Shown here: positions 46,814 to 56,791 of the stretch, one piece after another
Numbering within the stretch: position 1 is the stretch's first letter
How the letters are laid out: each line of letters begins with the position of its first letter
Source: Betaproteobacteria bacterium
GTDB lineage: Bacteria > Pseudomonadota > Gammaproteobacteria > Burkholderiales > Usitatibacteraceae
Length of the DNA: 64,000 nt
Assembly: GCA_016720925.1 (NCBI GenBank)
Contig: JADKJR010000008.1
Location: forward strand, 166,086-230,085
Direction: 5' to 3'
Made by a program: the position numbers and the translations under genes
Notes under the pieces: model-generated
What the model was told of the DNA's origin: nothing
The model's database searches: none
What the model saw: only the letters and a program-made list of their open reading frames with translations

Positions 46814-48166
46814 TTATCGGTTAAAGAGATGGGCGCGATCGGCATTGAGTGGGCCGCCCACCAGCCGTTCGAGCTCGGCGATGTTGCGGTGGTATTCCGC
46901 CAGCGCCTTCACATACTGCTGATTGGTCTGGAACAGCGTTCGCTGCGCATCGAGCGCATCGAGATAGCCGAACTTGCCGAGTTCATAGCCTTTGCCCGCC
47001 GCCTCGAACGCACTATTCGCGGCAGGCAACAATTCATCGCGCAGGGTGTTGACTTCCATTTCGACGGCCCGCATGCGCTCGTAGCTCTGTCCGAGCTCCG
47101 ATTGCAGGCGCGTCTGTGCAAACACCTGCTCGTCGCGCGCCTTGTCGACGCGGCGCAATGCTTCGAGAACATTCCCCTGATTGCGATCGAACAGGGGCAA
47201 CGGGATGGAGAGCGTCACCAGGGGAAGGTTTTCGCGCGTATCGTGCGTGCGCTTCACGCCCGCGCCAAGGGTCAGGTCGGGAATGCGTTTGGCGCGTTCG
47301 CCATCGAGCAGTGCTTCGCGCCGGCCCACTTCCGCCACGGCACGCGCAAATTCCGGGCTCGTTTGTGCGCGCTGCGCGAGCTGTTCCAGCGGCGGGACGG
47401 CCACCAGCGATTCGAGGTCACCGGCGGCCTCGGCAAATCGCGGCGTCGCGTTGCCCCAGAACGCGGACAGGCGTCGGCGCGCGCCTGCCAGTTCGCGGGC
47501 GGCCTGTTCCGCCTCAATGCGGGCGGCGCCTGCCTCCAGCCGCGCCTTGGTTTCTTCCACCGGTGAAACTTTTCCGGCGGCAACCCGCCTCGCGACCGCG
47601 TCGGCCGCCTGGCGCGCCAGCACGACAGCGCGCTCCGACAGCGCCATGCGCCGCTGCGTGGCGAGCAAATCCGTGAACGACTGCGCGGCGCGGGTAAGCA
47701 AATCGATCCGCTTCGCGTGGTATTCGGCGCTGGCGGCATCGCGGCCGAGTTCCGCCGCGCGAATCCGTGCCCCGCGTTTGCCGCCCAGCTCGATCAGCTG
47801 GCTGACCTGTAGTGATGTCGAGCGCGTTGGCTTGCCGACTTCCTCCCATGCCGCGCTCAGTTCGGGATTTGGCAGGATTGCCGATTGCTGGGCGCTTGCG
47901 CCGGCCGCGTCCAGTTCCCGCGCCGATGCCGCCAGCTCGCGGTTATGCTGGCGCGTCAGCGCCAACACGTCGCTCAGCGAGATCGGTTTGTGCGGCTCGA
48001 CATTGCCTTGACCGGCTTGCCGCGGTGCCGGCAATTCACCTGGTGTAATTGCATGTGAAGCGGTGGCGTGACAAACCATCGCGACAAGGAATATGCCCGC
48101 GAATACGCCAGCGAAACCGCCCGCATGCGCGCGTCGTCTTGAAATAAATCGATATCGGAAATGCAT
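46814..48166 (-). CDS. czcC: RND outer-membrane factor CzcC (TolC-like)
   Basis: This is an outer-membrane channel of about 450 residues with a signal peptide (IFLVAMVCHATASHA). Two TolC-type repeats follow: ISLSDVLALTRQHNRELAASARELDAAGA, LPNPELSAAWEE, VSQLIELGGKRGARI; then LTLGAGVKRTHDTRENLPLVTLSIPLPLFDRNQGNV and YELGKFGYLDALDAQRTLFQTNQQYV. The start at 48166 (MHFRYRFISRR) gives a proper signal peptide. It lies five bases before czcB. Confidence 0.9.
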   Translation of the reverse strand: MHFRYRFISRRRAHAGGFAGVFAGIFLVAMVCHATASHAITPGELPAPRQAGQGNVEPHKPISLSDVLALTRQHNRELAASARELDAAGASAQQSAILPNPELSAAWEEVGKPTRSTSLQVSQLIELGGKRGARIRAAELGRDAASAEYHAKRIDLLTRAAQSFTDLLATQRRMALSERAVVLARQAADAVARRVAAGKVSPVEETKARLEAGAARIEAEQAARELAGARRRLSAFWGNATPRFAEAAGDLESLVAVPPLEQLAQRAQTSPEFARAVAEVGRREALLDGERAKRIPDLTLGAGVKRTHDTRENLPLVTLSIPLPLFDRNQGNVLEALRRVDKARDEQVFAQTRLQSELGQSYERMRAVEMEVNTLRDELLPAANSAFEAAGKGYELGKFGYLDALDAQRTLFQTNQQYVKALAEYHRNIAELERLVGGPLNADRAHLFNR

Positions 48167-48296
48167 ATGACCCGCTCGTGGATGCGTTGAACTGGCGCGG
48201 TCCGCATATGCGGGACCGCACGAATGCGGAACACAAAGTTCCGCCACGCGGCGGGCATGGCCGATGTTTCAGGAAAGATCGGATGCCGCCGCGCCG

Positions 48297-48661
48297 TCAG
48301 GCGCGGACGGCGAGGGGTGGACGGTCGAGCGAATCCGGAAAGAAATCCGGTGGGAAGGAAATCGCGGGGGAATAGTGCGCGCCTGAAACAGCAACAGGCT
48401 GCGAATGGGCGGGTGCCGCCGGCATCGTCGCGCAAGCAGCGTGACATTGCCCACAGTCGGCATGCTGCGCACTGGGTATTTCACTTGGCGATTTCTGGTC
48501 GCCCGTCAATTCCACCGCATCCTTCAGATGCTGGTGCTGATGATGCCCCGCATGCCTTGCCGCGACGCCCTGCTCATGCCCCGGCAATAGGCGGACGCCG
48601 CCGCAAATGAAAACTGCAGTGGCAGCACCAGCATCAGCAGGAAGGCGAAAAAGCGTTTCAT
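48297..48661 (-). CDS. czcI: CzcI-like small exported metal-resistance protein, one frameshift
   Basis: MKRFFAFLLMLVLPLQFSFAAASAYC starts at 48661 and matches the CzcI N-terminus. After CRG the frame must shift by one near 48585 to continue HEQGVAARHAGHHQHQHLKDAV, then CGQCHAAC and a C-terminal SGAHYSPAISFPPDFFPDSLDRPP, ending at 48297. CzcI proteins are small periplasmic regulators or metal binders at the head of czcCBA operons, and that is its position here. The His/Cys-rich middle supports metal binding. Confidence 0.75.
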
Positions 48662-48821
48662 GGCGCGCACGATTGTATCAGCAGGAAGACATAAAAAATG
48701 ATCCATGTCAAAGCCGATTGTGCCAGATAGGTCCGATGGGCCGCAACAACTCAATTTCCTGGCGACGGCCAAATCGAACTCGCGACAATCGCCCGCCACC
48801 ATGCGCCACTCACATACGCGG

Positions 48822-51034
48822 TCATGCATGGTTGGCGCCCCGCAACAAGCGCAGGCCATTGGCGACCACGATGAGGCTCGCACCGGCATCGGCAAACACC
48901 GCCATCCACAGCGTGCCGTGTCCGGCCAGTGTCAGGACAAGAACGACCGCCTTGATACCCAAAGCGAGCGCGATATTTTGCCAAAGCACTCGCGATGTGC
49001 ACCGCGACAGCCGGATGAACTCCGGCAACTTGCGCAGGTCATCCTGCATCAGCGCCACATCGGCGGTTTCGATGGCGGTGTCGGTGCCGACCGCGCCCAT
49101 CGCGAAACCGATACTAGAGCGCGCCAGTGCCGGCGCATCGTTGACGCCATCACCCACCATGCCGACCGGCCCGCGTTCCAGCAAGGCGGTGATCGCCGCC
49201 AGTTTGTCGTCGGGCAGCAGCTCGCCGCGCGCGTCCTCGATACCCACTTGCCGGGCCACCGCCGCCGCGGTCTTGACGTTGTCGCCGGTGAGCATGACGG
49301 TCTGCACGCCCAACGCCTTCAGTTCGGCGATGGCGACCTTGCTGGATTCGCGAATCGTATCCGCCACGCCGAATACTGCGAGCGCTTCGTGTTCGTTGGT
49401 CAGGACGACGGCCGTGCGTGCGTCCATCTCCAGCCGGTCCAGGGCGACCTCGACGGCCGGCGAGCATCGTTCAATGTCCTCGATCAGGCGGTGGTTGCCC
49501 AGATGGTATTCGACGCCGGCAATGGTTCCCTTTACGCCGCGTCCGGGCATCGCCGCGAAATTCTCCACGACCGCAAGCGTGCCGGCGTACCCGGCGACGA
49601 TGGCGGTTGCGACGGGATGCTGCGACTGCGCGTCGAGGCTGGCGGCAATCCGCAGCGCCTCGTCGGCCGTGATACTGTTCATGGGCAGCACATCGGTGAG
49701 TGCGGGCTTGCCGTGGGTGATGGTGCCGGTCTTGTCGAGCGCGATCGACTTCAAATTGCGACCGCCCTCAAGATAGGCGCCACCTTTGATCAGTATTCCC
49801 CGCCGCGCCGCTCGCGCCATTCCGCTGACGATGGTCACCGGGGTCGAGATCACCAGCGCGCACGGGCAGGCGATGACCAGCAACACCAGCGCGCGATAAA
49901 TCCAGGTGTACCAGTCCATGCCGAATGCCAGCGGCGGCACAAGCGCCACCAGCAGCGCAAAGACGAAAACCGTCGGCGTATACACACTCGCAAATTTATC
50001 GACGAACCGCTGCGTCGGTGCCCGCTGGGATTGTGCGGCCTGGATGGAGCGGGCGATGCGATCGAGCGTGGTCTCGCCCTTGGCAGCGGTCACCTGATAC
50101 TCTAGTACACCATGGACATTTAGCGTGCCGGCAAACAGCTGGTCACCCGCGCCCTTGGTAACCGGCATGCTTTCGCCGGTAATGGGCGCTTGGTTGACAT
50201 CCGAGTTCCCGGACACGACCACGCCATCCAGCGCGATGCGTTCGCCCGGCCGTGCACGCACAATCTGCCCGATCGCGATCTGTTTCGCCGGCTGCTCGCC
50301 CCACGTACCATCCGGCATTTGCGCAAAGGCAGTCTCGGGCGCATGCGCGATCAGGCCGCGAATTGCATTGCGGGCGCGATCGAGGCTCACAGCCTCGATC
50401 ATCTCGGCCACGCCGAACAGCCAGATCACCACGGCCGCCTCCGGCCACTGTCCAATGGCCACTGCGCCAAACACGGCCACCGACATCAACAGGTTGATGT
50501 TGAGCGTAAACGTACTGAGCGCGATCCAGCCCTTTTTCAATGTCTCCAGACCGCCCGTGAAAATGGCAATAAGCGCCAGAACGCCTACCGCAAGCGAAGT
50601 TTCGTTTCCGGTTGCATAGGCGACGACTTCGGAACCGATGGCGGCGACTCCGGCAATCGCCATCAACATCCATTGACGTCGTGAGATGTCGCCGGACCCA
50701 TGTTCGTCAATGGCGCCAGCCGTTGTGTCCATTTCACACCGTGCGACAGTGGGACGCCAGCCATACCGATGCCCGTGAGCGTGGCGTCAATCGAACCGGA
50801 ATCAGTCAGATTGTGATTGATGGTCAGTACGCGATTGATGAGATCAAATTCCAGGCCCACTACTCCCGGCAGGCCATTGATTGCCTTGCGGATCAGGGTT
50901 TCCTCGGCCGGGCAGTCCATTTTCTGGATTTTTAGCCGCAGCGTTTTCGACCCGGCAGGCAAAGGCAATGGCGCTTTTGCCTGTGAATCAGGTTGTGGTG
51001 CGCAGCAAGCGGAATCAGGGCATTCGGCGCTCAT
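48822..51034 (-). CDS. cadA: heavy-metal P1B-type ATPase (Cd/Zn/Pb type), one frameshift
   Basis: The N-terminus (MSAECPDSACCAPQ, then an HMA-like domain with KMDCPAEETLIRKAINGLPG) begins at 51034. The ATPase body continues from about 50730 in the next frame. It has the CPC transport motif (VIACPCALVIS), the phosphorylation site DKTGTIT, a QHPV nucleotide-binding HP motif and GDGVNDAPALA, and ends at 48822. The MDCP-type HMA and the CPC motif indicate Zn, Cd or Pb export. One base slip near 50710 explains the frame change. It heads the czc operon and diverges from a MerR-type regulator. Confidence 0.9.
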
Positions 51035-51066
51035 TGAGATTCTCTGGAGTTGTGCATATGATGCAT

Positions 51067-51092
51067 TTGACACCTGGAGCCACCCCGGTCAA
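51067..51092. promoter_or_regulatory. MerR-type operator/promoter between cadA and its regulator
   Basis: The plus strand reads TTGACACCTGGAGCCACCCC then GGTCAA. ACCTGGAG and ACCCCGGT form an imperfect dyad of the kind bound by MerR-family metal sensors. TTGACA (51067) and the minus-strand TTGACC (51092) can serve as -35 boxes in opposite directions. It lies 33 bases upstream of cadA and 25 bases upstream of the regulator. Binding is inferred from position and pattern. Confidence 0.55.
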
Positions 51093-51116
51093 GCGCTAAT
51101 TTACGGGCTCAAAAAA

Positions 51117-51578
51117 ATGAAAATCGGAGAAGTCGCCAAATTGACCAATACGCCCGTCGACACGATTCGTTTTTACGAACGCGAAGGGCTGATAGCGGCA
51201 CCCGACAGGCGGGAAAACGGTTATCGCACCTATGGTCAAAGCGAACTGGAGCGCCTGTCTTTCATTCGCCATTGCCGGGCACTAGATATGCCACTCGCAG
51301 AGATACGCTTGCTGGTCGATTTCACTATGCGACCGAGACAAGACTGCAAAGATGTCGACGCCATCGTTGAAGAACAACTCAAACGGGTTAAGGCCCGATT
51401 GAAATCCATGCGCGCGCTCGAGAAGCAGCTTGAAGTCTTGCGCGCTCGCTGCGACTCCCACCATTCGACCGCTGAGTGCGGCATTCTGCAAGAATTGGTC
51501 GCCGCAGCGCATGGAGAAGCCTGTGCATGTCATCCCAACGAAGAGTCATCTCCAGCCAATCGAAAGTTGAGAAAGTGA
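51117..51578 (+). CDS. cadR: MerR-family metal sensor (CadR/PbrR-like)
   Basis: This is a 153-residue regulator with the MerR helix-turn-helix (MKIGEVAKLTNTPVDTIRFYEREGLI, NGYRTYGQSELERL). A dimerisation helix follows (VDAIVEEQLKRVKARLKSMRALEKQLEVL). Cysteines fit metal sensing: HCRALDM, RCDSHH, ECGILQEL and a C-terminal ACACH. The residue pattern is that of CadR/PbrR-type sensors, which respond to Cd, Zn or Pb. The start at 51117 is the family start; the open frame upstream to 50817 lies in cadA. It diverges from cadA with the operator between them. Confidence 0.87.
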   Translation: MKIGEVAKLTNTPVDTIRFYEREGLIAAPDRRENGYRTYGQSELERLSFIRHCRALDMPLAEIRLLVDFTMRPRQDCKDVDAIVEEQLKRVKARLKSMRALEKQLEVLRARCDSHHSTAECGILQELVAAAHGEACACHPNEESSPANRKLRK

Positions 51579-51895
51579 CGGTTCAAAAAATCGTCGGGCA
51601 CCCCGTTCCCAGAAGCCAAGACGACTGGTAAGCGAATGCTCGCTTATCGGCGCAAGAATGGTCTCAATTTCAACGAAGCAGTCACCTTAATCAGTCCGCC
51701 CGGAGTACCACCGGCCGCGTTACTCGCCATGGCGCTATTGAGGGCATCGTCCATGGGTAGCGAAAAGGATACGAAACCTATTTCGCGCCGTAACCCATAC
51801 GCTCGAAGCCCAAACTCTCGGGCATCCTGTTGCGCTTACTGGTGCTAAATATCCATGCACCTATTGGATCAAAACGCCCGCGCTTGGCTGGGTCC
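51579..51895. other. intergenic stretch without a gene
   Basis: These roughly 320 bases after the MerR regulator hold a 70-codon plus ORF (51636-51848) with no ribosome site or family features. I see no supported gene or repeat here. Confidence 0.45.
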
Positions 51896-52568
51896 TCAGC
51901 CATGCACACTACTGGGTAATTCTCGCCGCACAGCAACTGCAGTGGCTTCCTCCGCATTTTTGTCGCGGTGGCCAAACACATCACGGTACGCACAGTATAA
52001 AAACGCCGCAAACACCGCCAGGACGAAGGGAAGCACGACGCCGCCCGTCAACATCGCGACACCGTCCGCGACCAGGAAAATCAGCGTGATTTTCACGAAC
52101 AAGAAAAAGTGAACGGGCTGGATGATCCACGGCAGCGTGATCTTCACGGCACTCGCAAAGCCGTGTTCCCCGAATAGCACCAGCGGAATGAGGAACCAGG
52201 CGTCGATAAACGCCAGCGACAACAGGAACGTCAGGAACTCGCCGTGGTACATGATGACGTGTCGCATGAGCTCCGTCATCGTGCCCCATTTGATCTCGGA
52301 ACGAGTGAAGATAACGATGCTGATGGCCCACAAAAGCAGGGGAAGCCAAAGCAGCACAAAGCGCGATGCCACCAGCGGCTTCCGGCCTCGTTTGATATCA
52401 AGGTGTGAGTGATCGACCAGGTACGCGACAATGACGAGCCCCACCATCGTCGCCGTAAATACAAAACTCGGCAGAAAAGGATACGGCTTCACCACATACC
52501 AAAGCAGCGCACCGGCCAGCATGACGAGCATCCACAACCATGCATGGCGCGTGGCAAGACTGATCGAC
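51896..52568 (-). pseudogene. polytopic membrane protein truncated at its N-terminus
   Basis: About 220 residues contain six or so hydrophobic helices (LWMLVMLAGALLWYVV, FTATMVGLVIVAYLVD, VLLWLPLLLWAISIVIF, FLTFLLSLAFIDAWFLIPLVL, FFLFVKITLIFLVADGVAML, VVLPFVLAVFAAFLYC). I do not recognise the family. The open frame runs to 52672, but the first about 35 codons are the antisense of the response-regulator fragment that begins near 52561, so the real start was lost at the junction. It is a broken gene next to an island boundary. Confidence 0.6.
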
Positions 52569-52897
52569 TTGTGCGTCGCCTCACAAGCAGGCAAGACAGT
52601 AGCGCTCAGCGGGCACAGCGATTGCACGACGATTCGCACGGCAATCGACCATGGCGCGACAAGCTTTATCAAGAAAAATTACGATACCCCGACAATGCTC
52701 AAAGCAGTCGATGCCATTTTGAGTGGGTTGGATTTCGTACCGACCAAAGTTCTATATAGTGCGCCGGAGCTGTCTAAATTGGGTCAGCTCAATGAACGTG
52801 AAGTTAATCTCCTATCGCTTATTGCACGAGGCAAGCTCCACAAAGAGATCGGTAACGTAACCGGCATGAAGGAGGTATCCGTGAGGGATAGTGCTAG

Positions 52898-54371
52898 TCT
52901 TACTGTGTTAATAAAAAGTCACTTCGTTTCCCACGGCAAGGACATCGCGGAAGTCGTGCGATCAGCGCGGCGGCGAGTTCGAGGCGTAGTGTCGTGATCG
53001 AATCCGGCACGTGGCACTGGCACCGGAGGGGAGCCGCGCGGCCGGAAGTCTTTGGGTACGGCAGGGATCTCGCCCAGGAACGGATGTTGCACAGTTTTTT
53101 TTGGATGCGCGAGGCGCTCGGCAAGAAGGTAGCCGTATGCCGCGATACAGAGCGTGGCATGGTGATGGAACCCGCGCCAACCGCGCCCTTCATAATGGTC
53201 GAGCCCGAACTCTTGCTTGAGTTCTTGATAATCGCGCTCGATGCGCCACCGCAGTTTCGCCACCCGCACCAGTTCCTGGGTCGAGGTGCGCGCCGGCAGC
53301 GTGGACAGAAAGTACTTGATCGGCTCCGCGTCGCCCTTGGGCCATTCAATGAGCAGCCATTCTTCCGCGCGCAGTTCGCTGCGCCAATGGTCGCGGTAAG
53401 CACCGCGCACGCGCACCGCGGCAAAGCGCGATGTCAACGCCTGATTCGTGCCTTCCCGCCAAGTGACCTTCTTCCATTGGCGTGGAGTAAGCGCCTTGGC
53501 CAGTGCTTTGACCGAAACCGGTTGGTGCAGCGCGTCGCGCCGCAGCAACTTTGGCTTGCGCCCTTGACCGGACCAGCGGGCGGGCGGCAAAGGGGCGCTA
53601 CCTTCAGGCCACAAGCTGACGGCCTTGGTAATGCCAACGACATAGGGCAATTTGCGGGCGCTGAGCTGATCCCGAAAGGCGGTGTCGATGCCGTAGCCGG
53701 CATCCGCGACGACGGTCACCGGCGAGGCCCCCGTCCGCAGCGCTTCATCGATCAAGCGCAGTGCAATCGCAGGCTTGGTCGCGAACGCGATCTCGACAGG
53801 CACTTTACCCTGCTTGCGCCGCTTAACGTCCACGCTCCAGTTCTTCGGCAGGTACAACTGATAACCCACCGGTATGCTGTAGCGTTCGTTGGCCAACGAC
53901 AAGCTGACGGCCACCTGGCAGTTATCCTGCTTGCCCAACGGGCCGCAATATTGTCGCGCCACCCCCACCGAGTGGGTGCCCTTCTTGGGAAAGCCGGTGT
54001 CGTCAATGATGAGTACCTCGGGAGCGCCGAACCGCTTGCCCGCCGCACCAAGCACGTGACTACGCACCGCCCCCAACACTGCCGCATCCGACCATGCCGC
54101 ATCCGCCACGAAATGATGCAGCCGTTGGTGGGTCGAGCGCACGGCCATCGGCGCTACCCGCGCCGCCATGGGCTCGACGCTCTTGCGTTCGCCGGGCAGC
54201 ATCAGCCCGGCGCAGTAGCCGCGAAACGGTTCCACCCGATCCGCATGCCCAAGCTGACCCGCAATCATCGACACGTACTCCTCGAACCTTTCCATTTTCG
54301 CGTCCATCTTCGCCTTGACAGGTTGGTTAAAGATGCGCGCATAATAGCTTGTTTTTTATAACACAGTAAGA
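52898..54371. mobile_element. IS701-family insertion sequence
   Basis: The element is 1474 bases. The left end TCTTACTGTGTTAATAAAAA and the reverse complement of the right end TCTTACTGTGTTATAAAAAA form near-perfect terminal inverted repeats. It is flanked by CTAG (52894-52897) and TTAG (54372-54375), matching the YTAG four-base target known for IS701 with one changed base. Deleting the element and one flank restores the response-regulator reading frame (GATAGTGCTAGAAGG). It holds a single transposase gene. Confidence 0.88.
52919..54307 (-). CDS. IS701-family DDE transposase
   Basis: This is a 462-residue transposase of the IS4 superfamily. The first catalytic aspartate lies in VLIIDDTGFPKKGTHSVGVARQY, the second in TVVADAGYGIDTAF, and the glutamate in the IERDYQELKQEFGLDHYEGR signature. 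The C-terminal tail is Pro/Arg-rich. The frame is intact, so the element may be active. It occupies nearly the whole IS. Confidence 0.92.
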   Translation of the reverse strand: MDAKMERFEEYVSMIAGQLGHADRVEPFRGYCAGLMLPGERKSVEPMAARVAPMAVRSTHQRLHHFVADAAWSDAAVLGAVRSHVLGAAGKRFGAPEVLIIDDTGFPKKGTHSVGVARQYCGPLGKQDNCQVAVSLSLANERYSIPVGYQLYLPKNWSVDVKRRKQGKVPVEIAFATKPAIALRLIDEALRTGASPVTVVADAGYGIDTAFRDQLSARKLPYVVGITKAVSLWPEGSAPLPPARWSGQGRKPKLLRRDALHQPVSVKALAKALTPRQWKKVTWREGTNQALTSRFAAVRVRGAYRDHWRSELRAEEWLLIEWPKGDAEPIKYFLSTLPARTSTQELVRVAKLRWRIERDYQELKQEFGLDHYEGRGWRGFHHHATLCIAAYGYLLAERLAHPKKTVQHPFLGEIPAVPKDFRPRGSPPVPVPRAGFDHDTTPRTRRRADRTTSAMSLPWETK

Positions 54372-54554
54372 TTAGAAGGTTATACAAGAAGTTAGAAGTG
54401 CGAAATCGTGGCGAAGCGGCTAGGATCTTTTTGGGCTGCAGTGCCGGCGAACGCGGTGACTGCGGATAACTAGTCTGGTAAATATATATGTTGCCTTGAT
54501 CTGATTGCGTTTTTTCGCTTGAAGGCTATTGTGGCGCTGTTCGAGCGACTCCGC

Positions 54555-54790
54555 TCACTCTTTAGATGCTGCGGCTATCTTTCGGGACTCGTTATCAATG
54601 AGGCGGAGGACATGCCGTGTCCATCCATATTGGCTTTTCGTTGCCACAAGTTGGGTTGGGCCAAACAGTTGGTCGGTTTCGGTGTGCGGTAGATCGAACG
54701 ATGGTCCCAAAAACGTGAGATCAGGGGCTTCGTACACCCGCCCAATCGGAAAAATAAGGCAATGAAAAACACGCTTATTCGCGAATTCAA
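54555..54790 (-). pseudogene. possible small lipoprotein, frameshifted
   Basis: MNSRISVFFIALFFRLGGCTK from 54790 looks like a lipoprotein signal peptide. The adjacent frame from about 54735 carries YEAPDLTFLGPSFDLPHTET and WTRHVLRLIDNESRKIAAASKE, a protein-like 60-codon stretch ending at 54555. A one-base slip near 54735 would join them into a protein of about 78 residues. No family is recognised, and the joining is inference. It is the only candidate gene between the IS and the multicopper oxidase. Confidence 0.35.
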
Positions 54791-54883
54791 TGCGGGATAT
54801 CGAGGTGGCTGGGCAACATTGTTGCCGAAATTATTGACCTGCTCCTACATTGGTTCAGCGCAATCCCATGTAATCGCAACACA

Positions 54884-55700
54884 TTACACCACGTCAAAAT
54901 TCAGCATCATGCCGTCGTCCTCGTGTTCGAGGTTGTGGCAATGAAGAACGTAATTGCCGGCAACGGCGAAACGCAGCACGATCTCGACCGTTTCCATGGG
55001 GCGCACCAGCACCGTGTCCTTCCAGCCGAGGTCGGTCGGCAAGCGGTTGCCGGCCACGCCATCGCGCGACACCACCTGAAATTGCGTGCCATGCACGTGC
55101 ATCGGGTGCGGCTCACCGCCGCGGTTTACAAGTGCCAGCGCTCCAGATCGCCGCGCCGGGCGACGAAATCGATGCGCGCTATCGCAGACCAAGACCATTG
55201 ATGCGATGCAGGCCGCCGCTCATGCCACCCATTTCGGTCAGTTCGAATGTGCGACGTTATTGCCGCCGCCGGATCGGGCCGGACGATGTCGGAAAGACAT
55301 TCAGGATCGTGCCGCACTGGCGGCGCGGCGGTTGAGACAACGAAGGTCATTACGTCGAAGGCGCTGCCTTGCGGTGGCGCCGTACCCATCATGCCTCCGC
55401 CCATCATGCCGCCCGATAGCGCGAACGCCGCACTGACGAACCGGATCGATTTTCCGGCATCGCCGCGCAGGTCCAGCAATATCTCCGCGCGTTCGCCCGG
55501 CGCGAGCAGCAGGCTGGTCACCACGACAGGTGCTGGCATTAAGCCGCCGTCGGTACCAATCAACCTAAAATTGCGGCTGTCAGCCAGCGCCGGATTCAGG
55601 ACGCACTTGGACGCATTCTGAGTAGCGCCAAGCGGTTGATCGGGGCCTAACTGGCTGAAATCGACTGGACAGCCGGTTTGAATGGAATGGTTATTGCCGA
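54884..55700 (-). pseudogene. multicopper oxidase, 3' part, broken into several frames
   Basis: The C-terminal copper ligands are clear: HPMHVHG near 55100 and HCHNLEHEDDGMM near 54900 (type 1, 2 and 3 copper sites), with a protein-like end NFDVV at 54884. The middle domain (GTDGGLMPAPVVVTSLLLAPGERAEILLDL) lies in another frame at 55400-55563, and ADSRNFRLIGTDGG in a third just before it. The N-terminal half is not readable. This would be a periplasmic Cu(I) oxidase of the CotA/CueO type. The number of frame changes fits poor local sequence quality. Confidence 0.7.
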
Positions 55701-56791
55701 CGAAAGCCGGTCATGAAATCGATGGCGGCTGGCATTATTTAAAGCAGTTCACGCGCCATTGTTCAAGCGCTTGTCGCGAGCACGCAGAGTAATCGTCAGC
55801 GCACACTGGTCGGCAGTCTGCGCGCGGCGTAAGTTGCCGTCTGGATGATCAAGATTCCCGCGAGTCCGGAAGACGACTGGCGCGCCAGTCCCAGGGATGG
55901 GTTGTTACCAATAGGTTCGGACGCTCTGGTTGACTGGGAAGGTGTAGCGAGTGGGTGGGGCGGAAAGACCACTGTTAGGTGAGATGGCTTACTTGTGCCA
56001 GACAACTTGTGCCATGAATGTTGGTGGTTTAAGTAAACCTTGGGTTCTGAAGGTGAGGTCGAGCGTGGCCGCCGCGCGCGAGACGGATCAAAAAGCGAAG
56101 GCCATTGGTCATTGGCCAGCAGTGTGTGGAAGTGCTGCCTTTAGGAGATCTAGCTCTGGGCGGGCTGAATTGTTTTGGATATTGTGAGTCAGGAAGCCTG
56201 AGGCTGTTGCGCCCGAGGTGCCAGTTGATTGCGCGCTGCTACCGGTAATGGCCCCGCGTTGTTGTGCCGCCGCCGCCGCTGCCGAAACCGGTTAGCCCAA
56301 CAGGCCGAGCGTGGCCAATCCGGTCAGCTTGCGCGGCGTTCTTCATCAATGGGCAGATCTCATTCATTCCTCGATTTATTTGAAGACGCGCGCACGCTTG
56401 ATTCCGTGATCGGCGAAGCGCCAGACGATTGGGTAAAACACTCAGTTCTTCCTGCGCAAAACGCAAAGTTCGCGGGACGCGTGACTGACCAGGAGGGCGA
56501 TATTGGAATGGATCCCGCCTTTCTTCTTTGTTGGGCCGAGAGAAATCTGTCACCGATAGGTAATGCCACCACATCGCTATAAGGTCGCTTCCGCCGCGCT
56601 GGATATTCTCGCGAAACTCTCCTCCTTGCGCATTCGGGATCGCGTCGGATGCCATCGAATCGCGCCTGTGCGTATCTTGACCACCAGCTTGAAGCGTTCC
56701 CCCTCTCAGGCATTTTGGGATGATCGGCGGAGATCGTGCAATGATGGAGCCTATGGTTTCGTCGCTCCCGTCTCGCGCGGCATGACGGCGC
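55701..56791. other. stretch without a recognisable gene
   Basis: About 1.1 kb. The minus strand should hold the N-terminal half of the multicopper oxidase or its upstream region, but I cannot read a convincing protein in any frame. ORFs such as 56239-56838 and 56360-56713 (minus) have Arg/Ser-rich, shadow-like composition. Dense indels may hide a gene here. Confidence 0.4.

Larger units (their letters stand above)
52561..54475 (+). pseudogene. response regulator copy 3, 5'-truncated and split by an IS
   Basis: Homology to the full-length regulator begins near 52561 (IDLCVASQAGKTVALSGHSD). It covers the end of the receiver domain with the lysine segment SFIKKNYD and most of the LuxR domain. 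At 52894 the gene is interrupted by the IS701-family element; the coding sequence resumes at 54376 (AGAAGGTTATACAAG) and reaches a TAG near 54473. An extra T near 54430 also shifts the frame. Nucleotide identity to copies 1 and 2 is roughly 85-90 percent by eye. Confidence 0.82.

Noticed and set aside
48705..50105. 466-codon plus-strand open frame
   Set aside because: Antisense to the P-type ATPase gene, which has all catalytic motifs on the minus strand.
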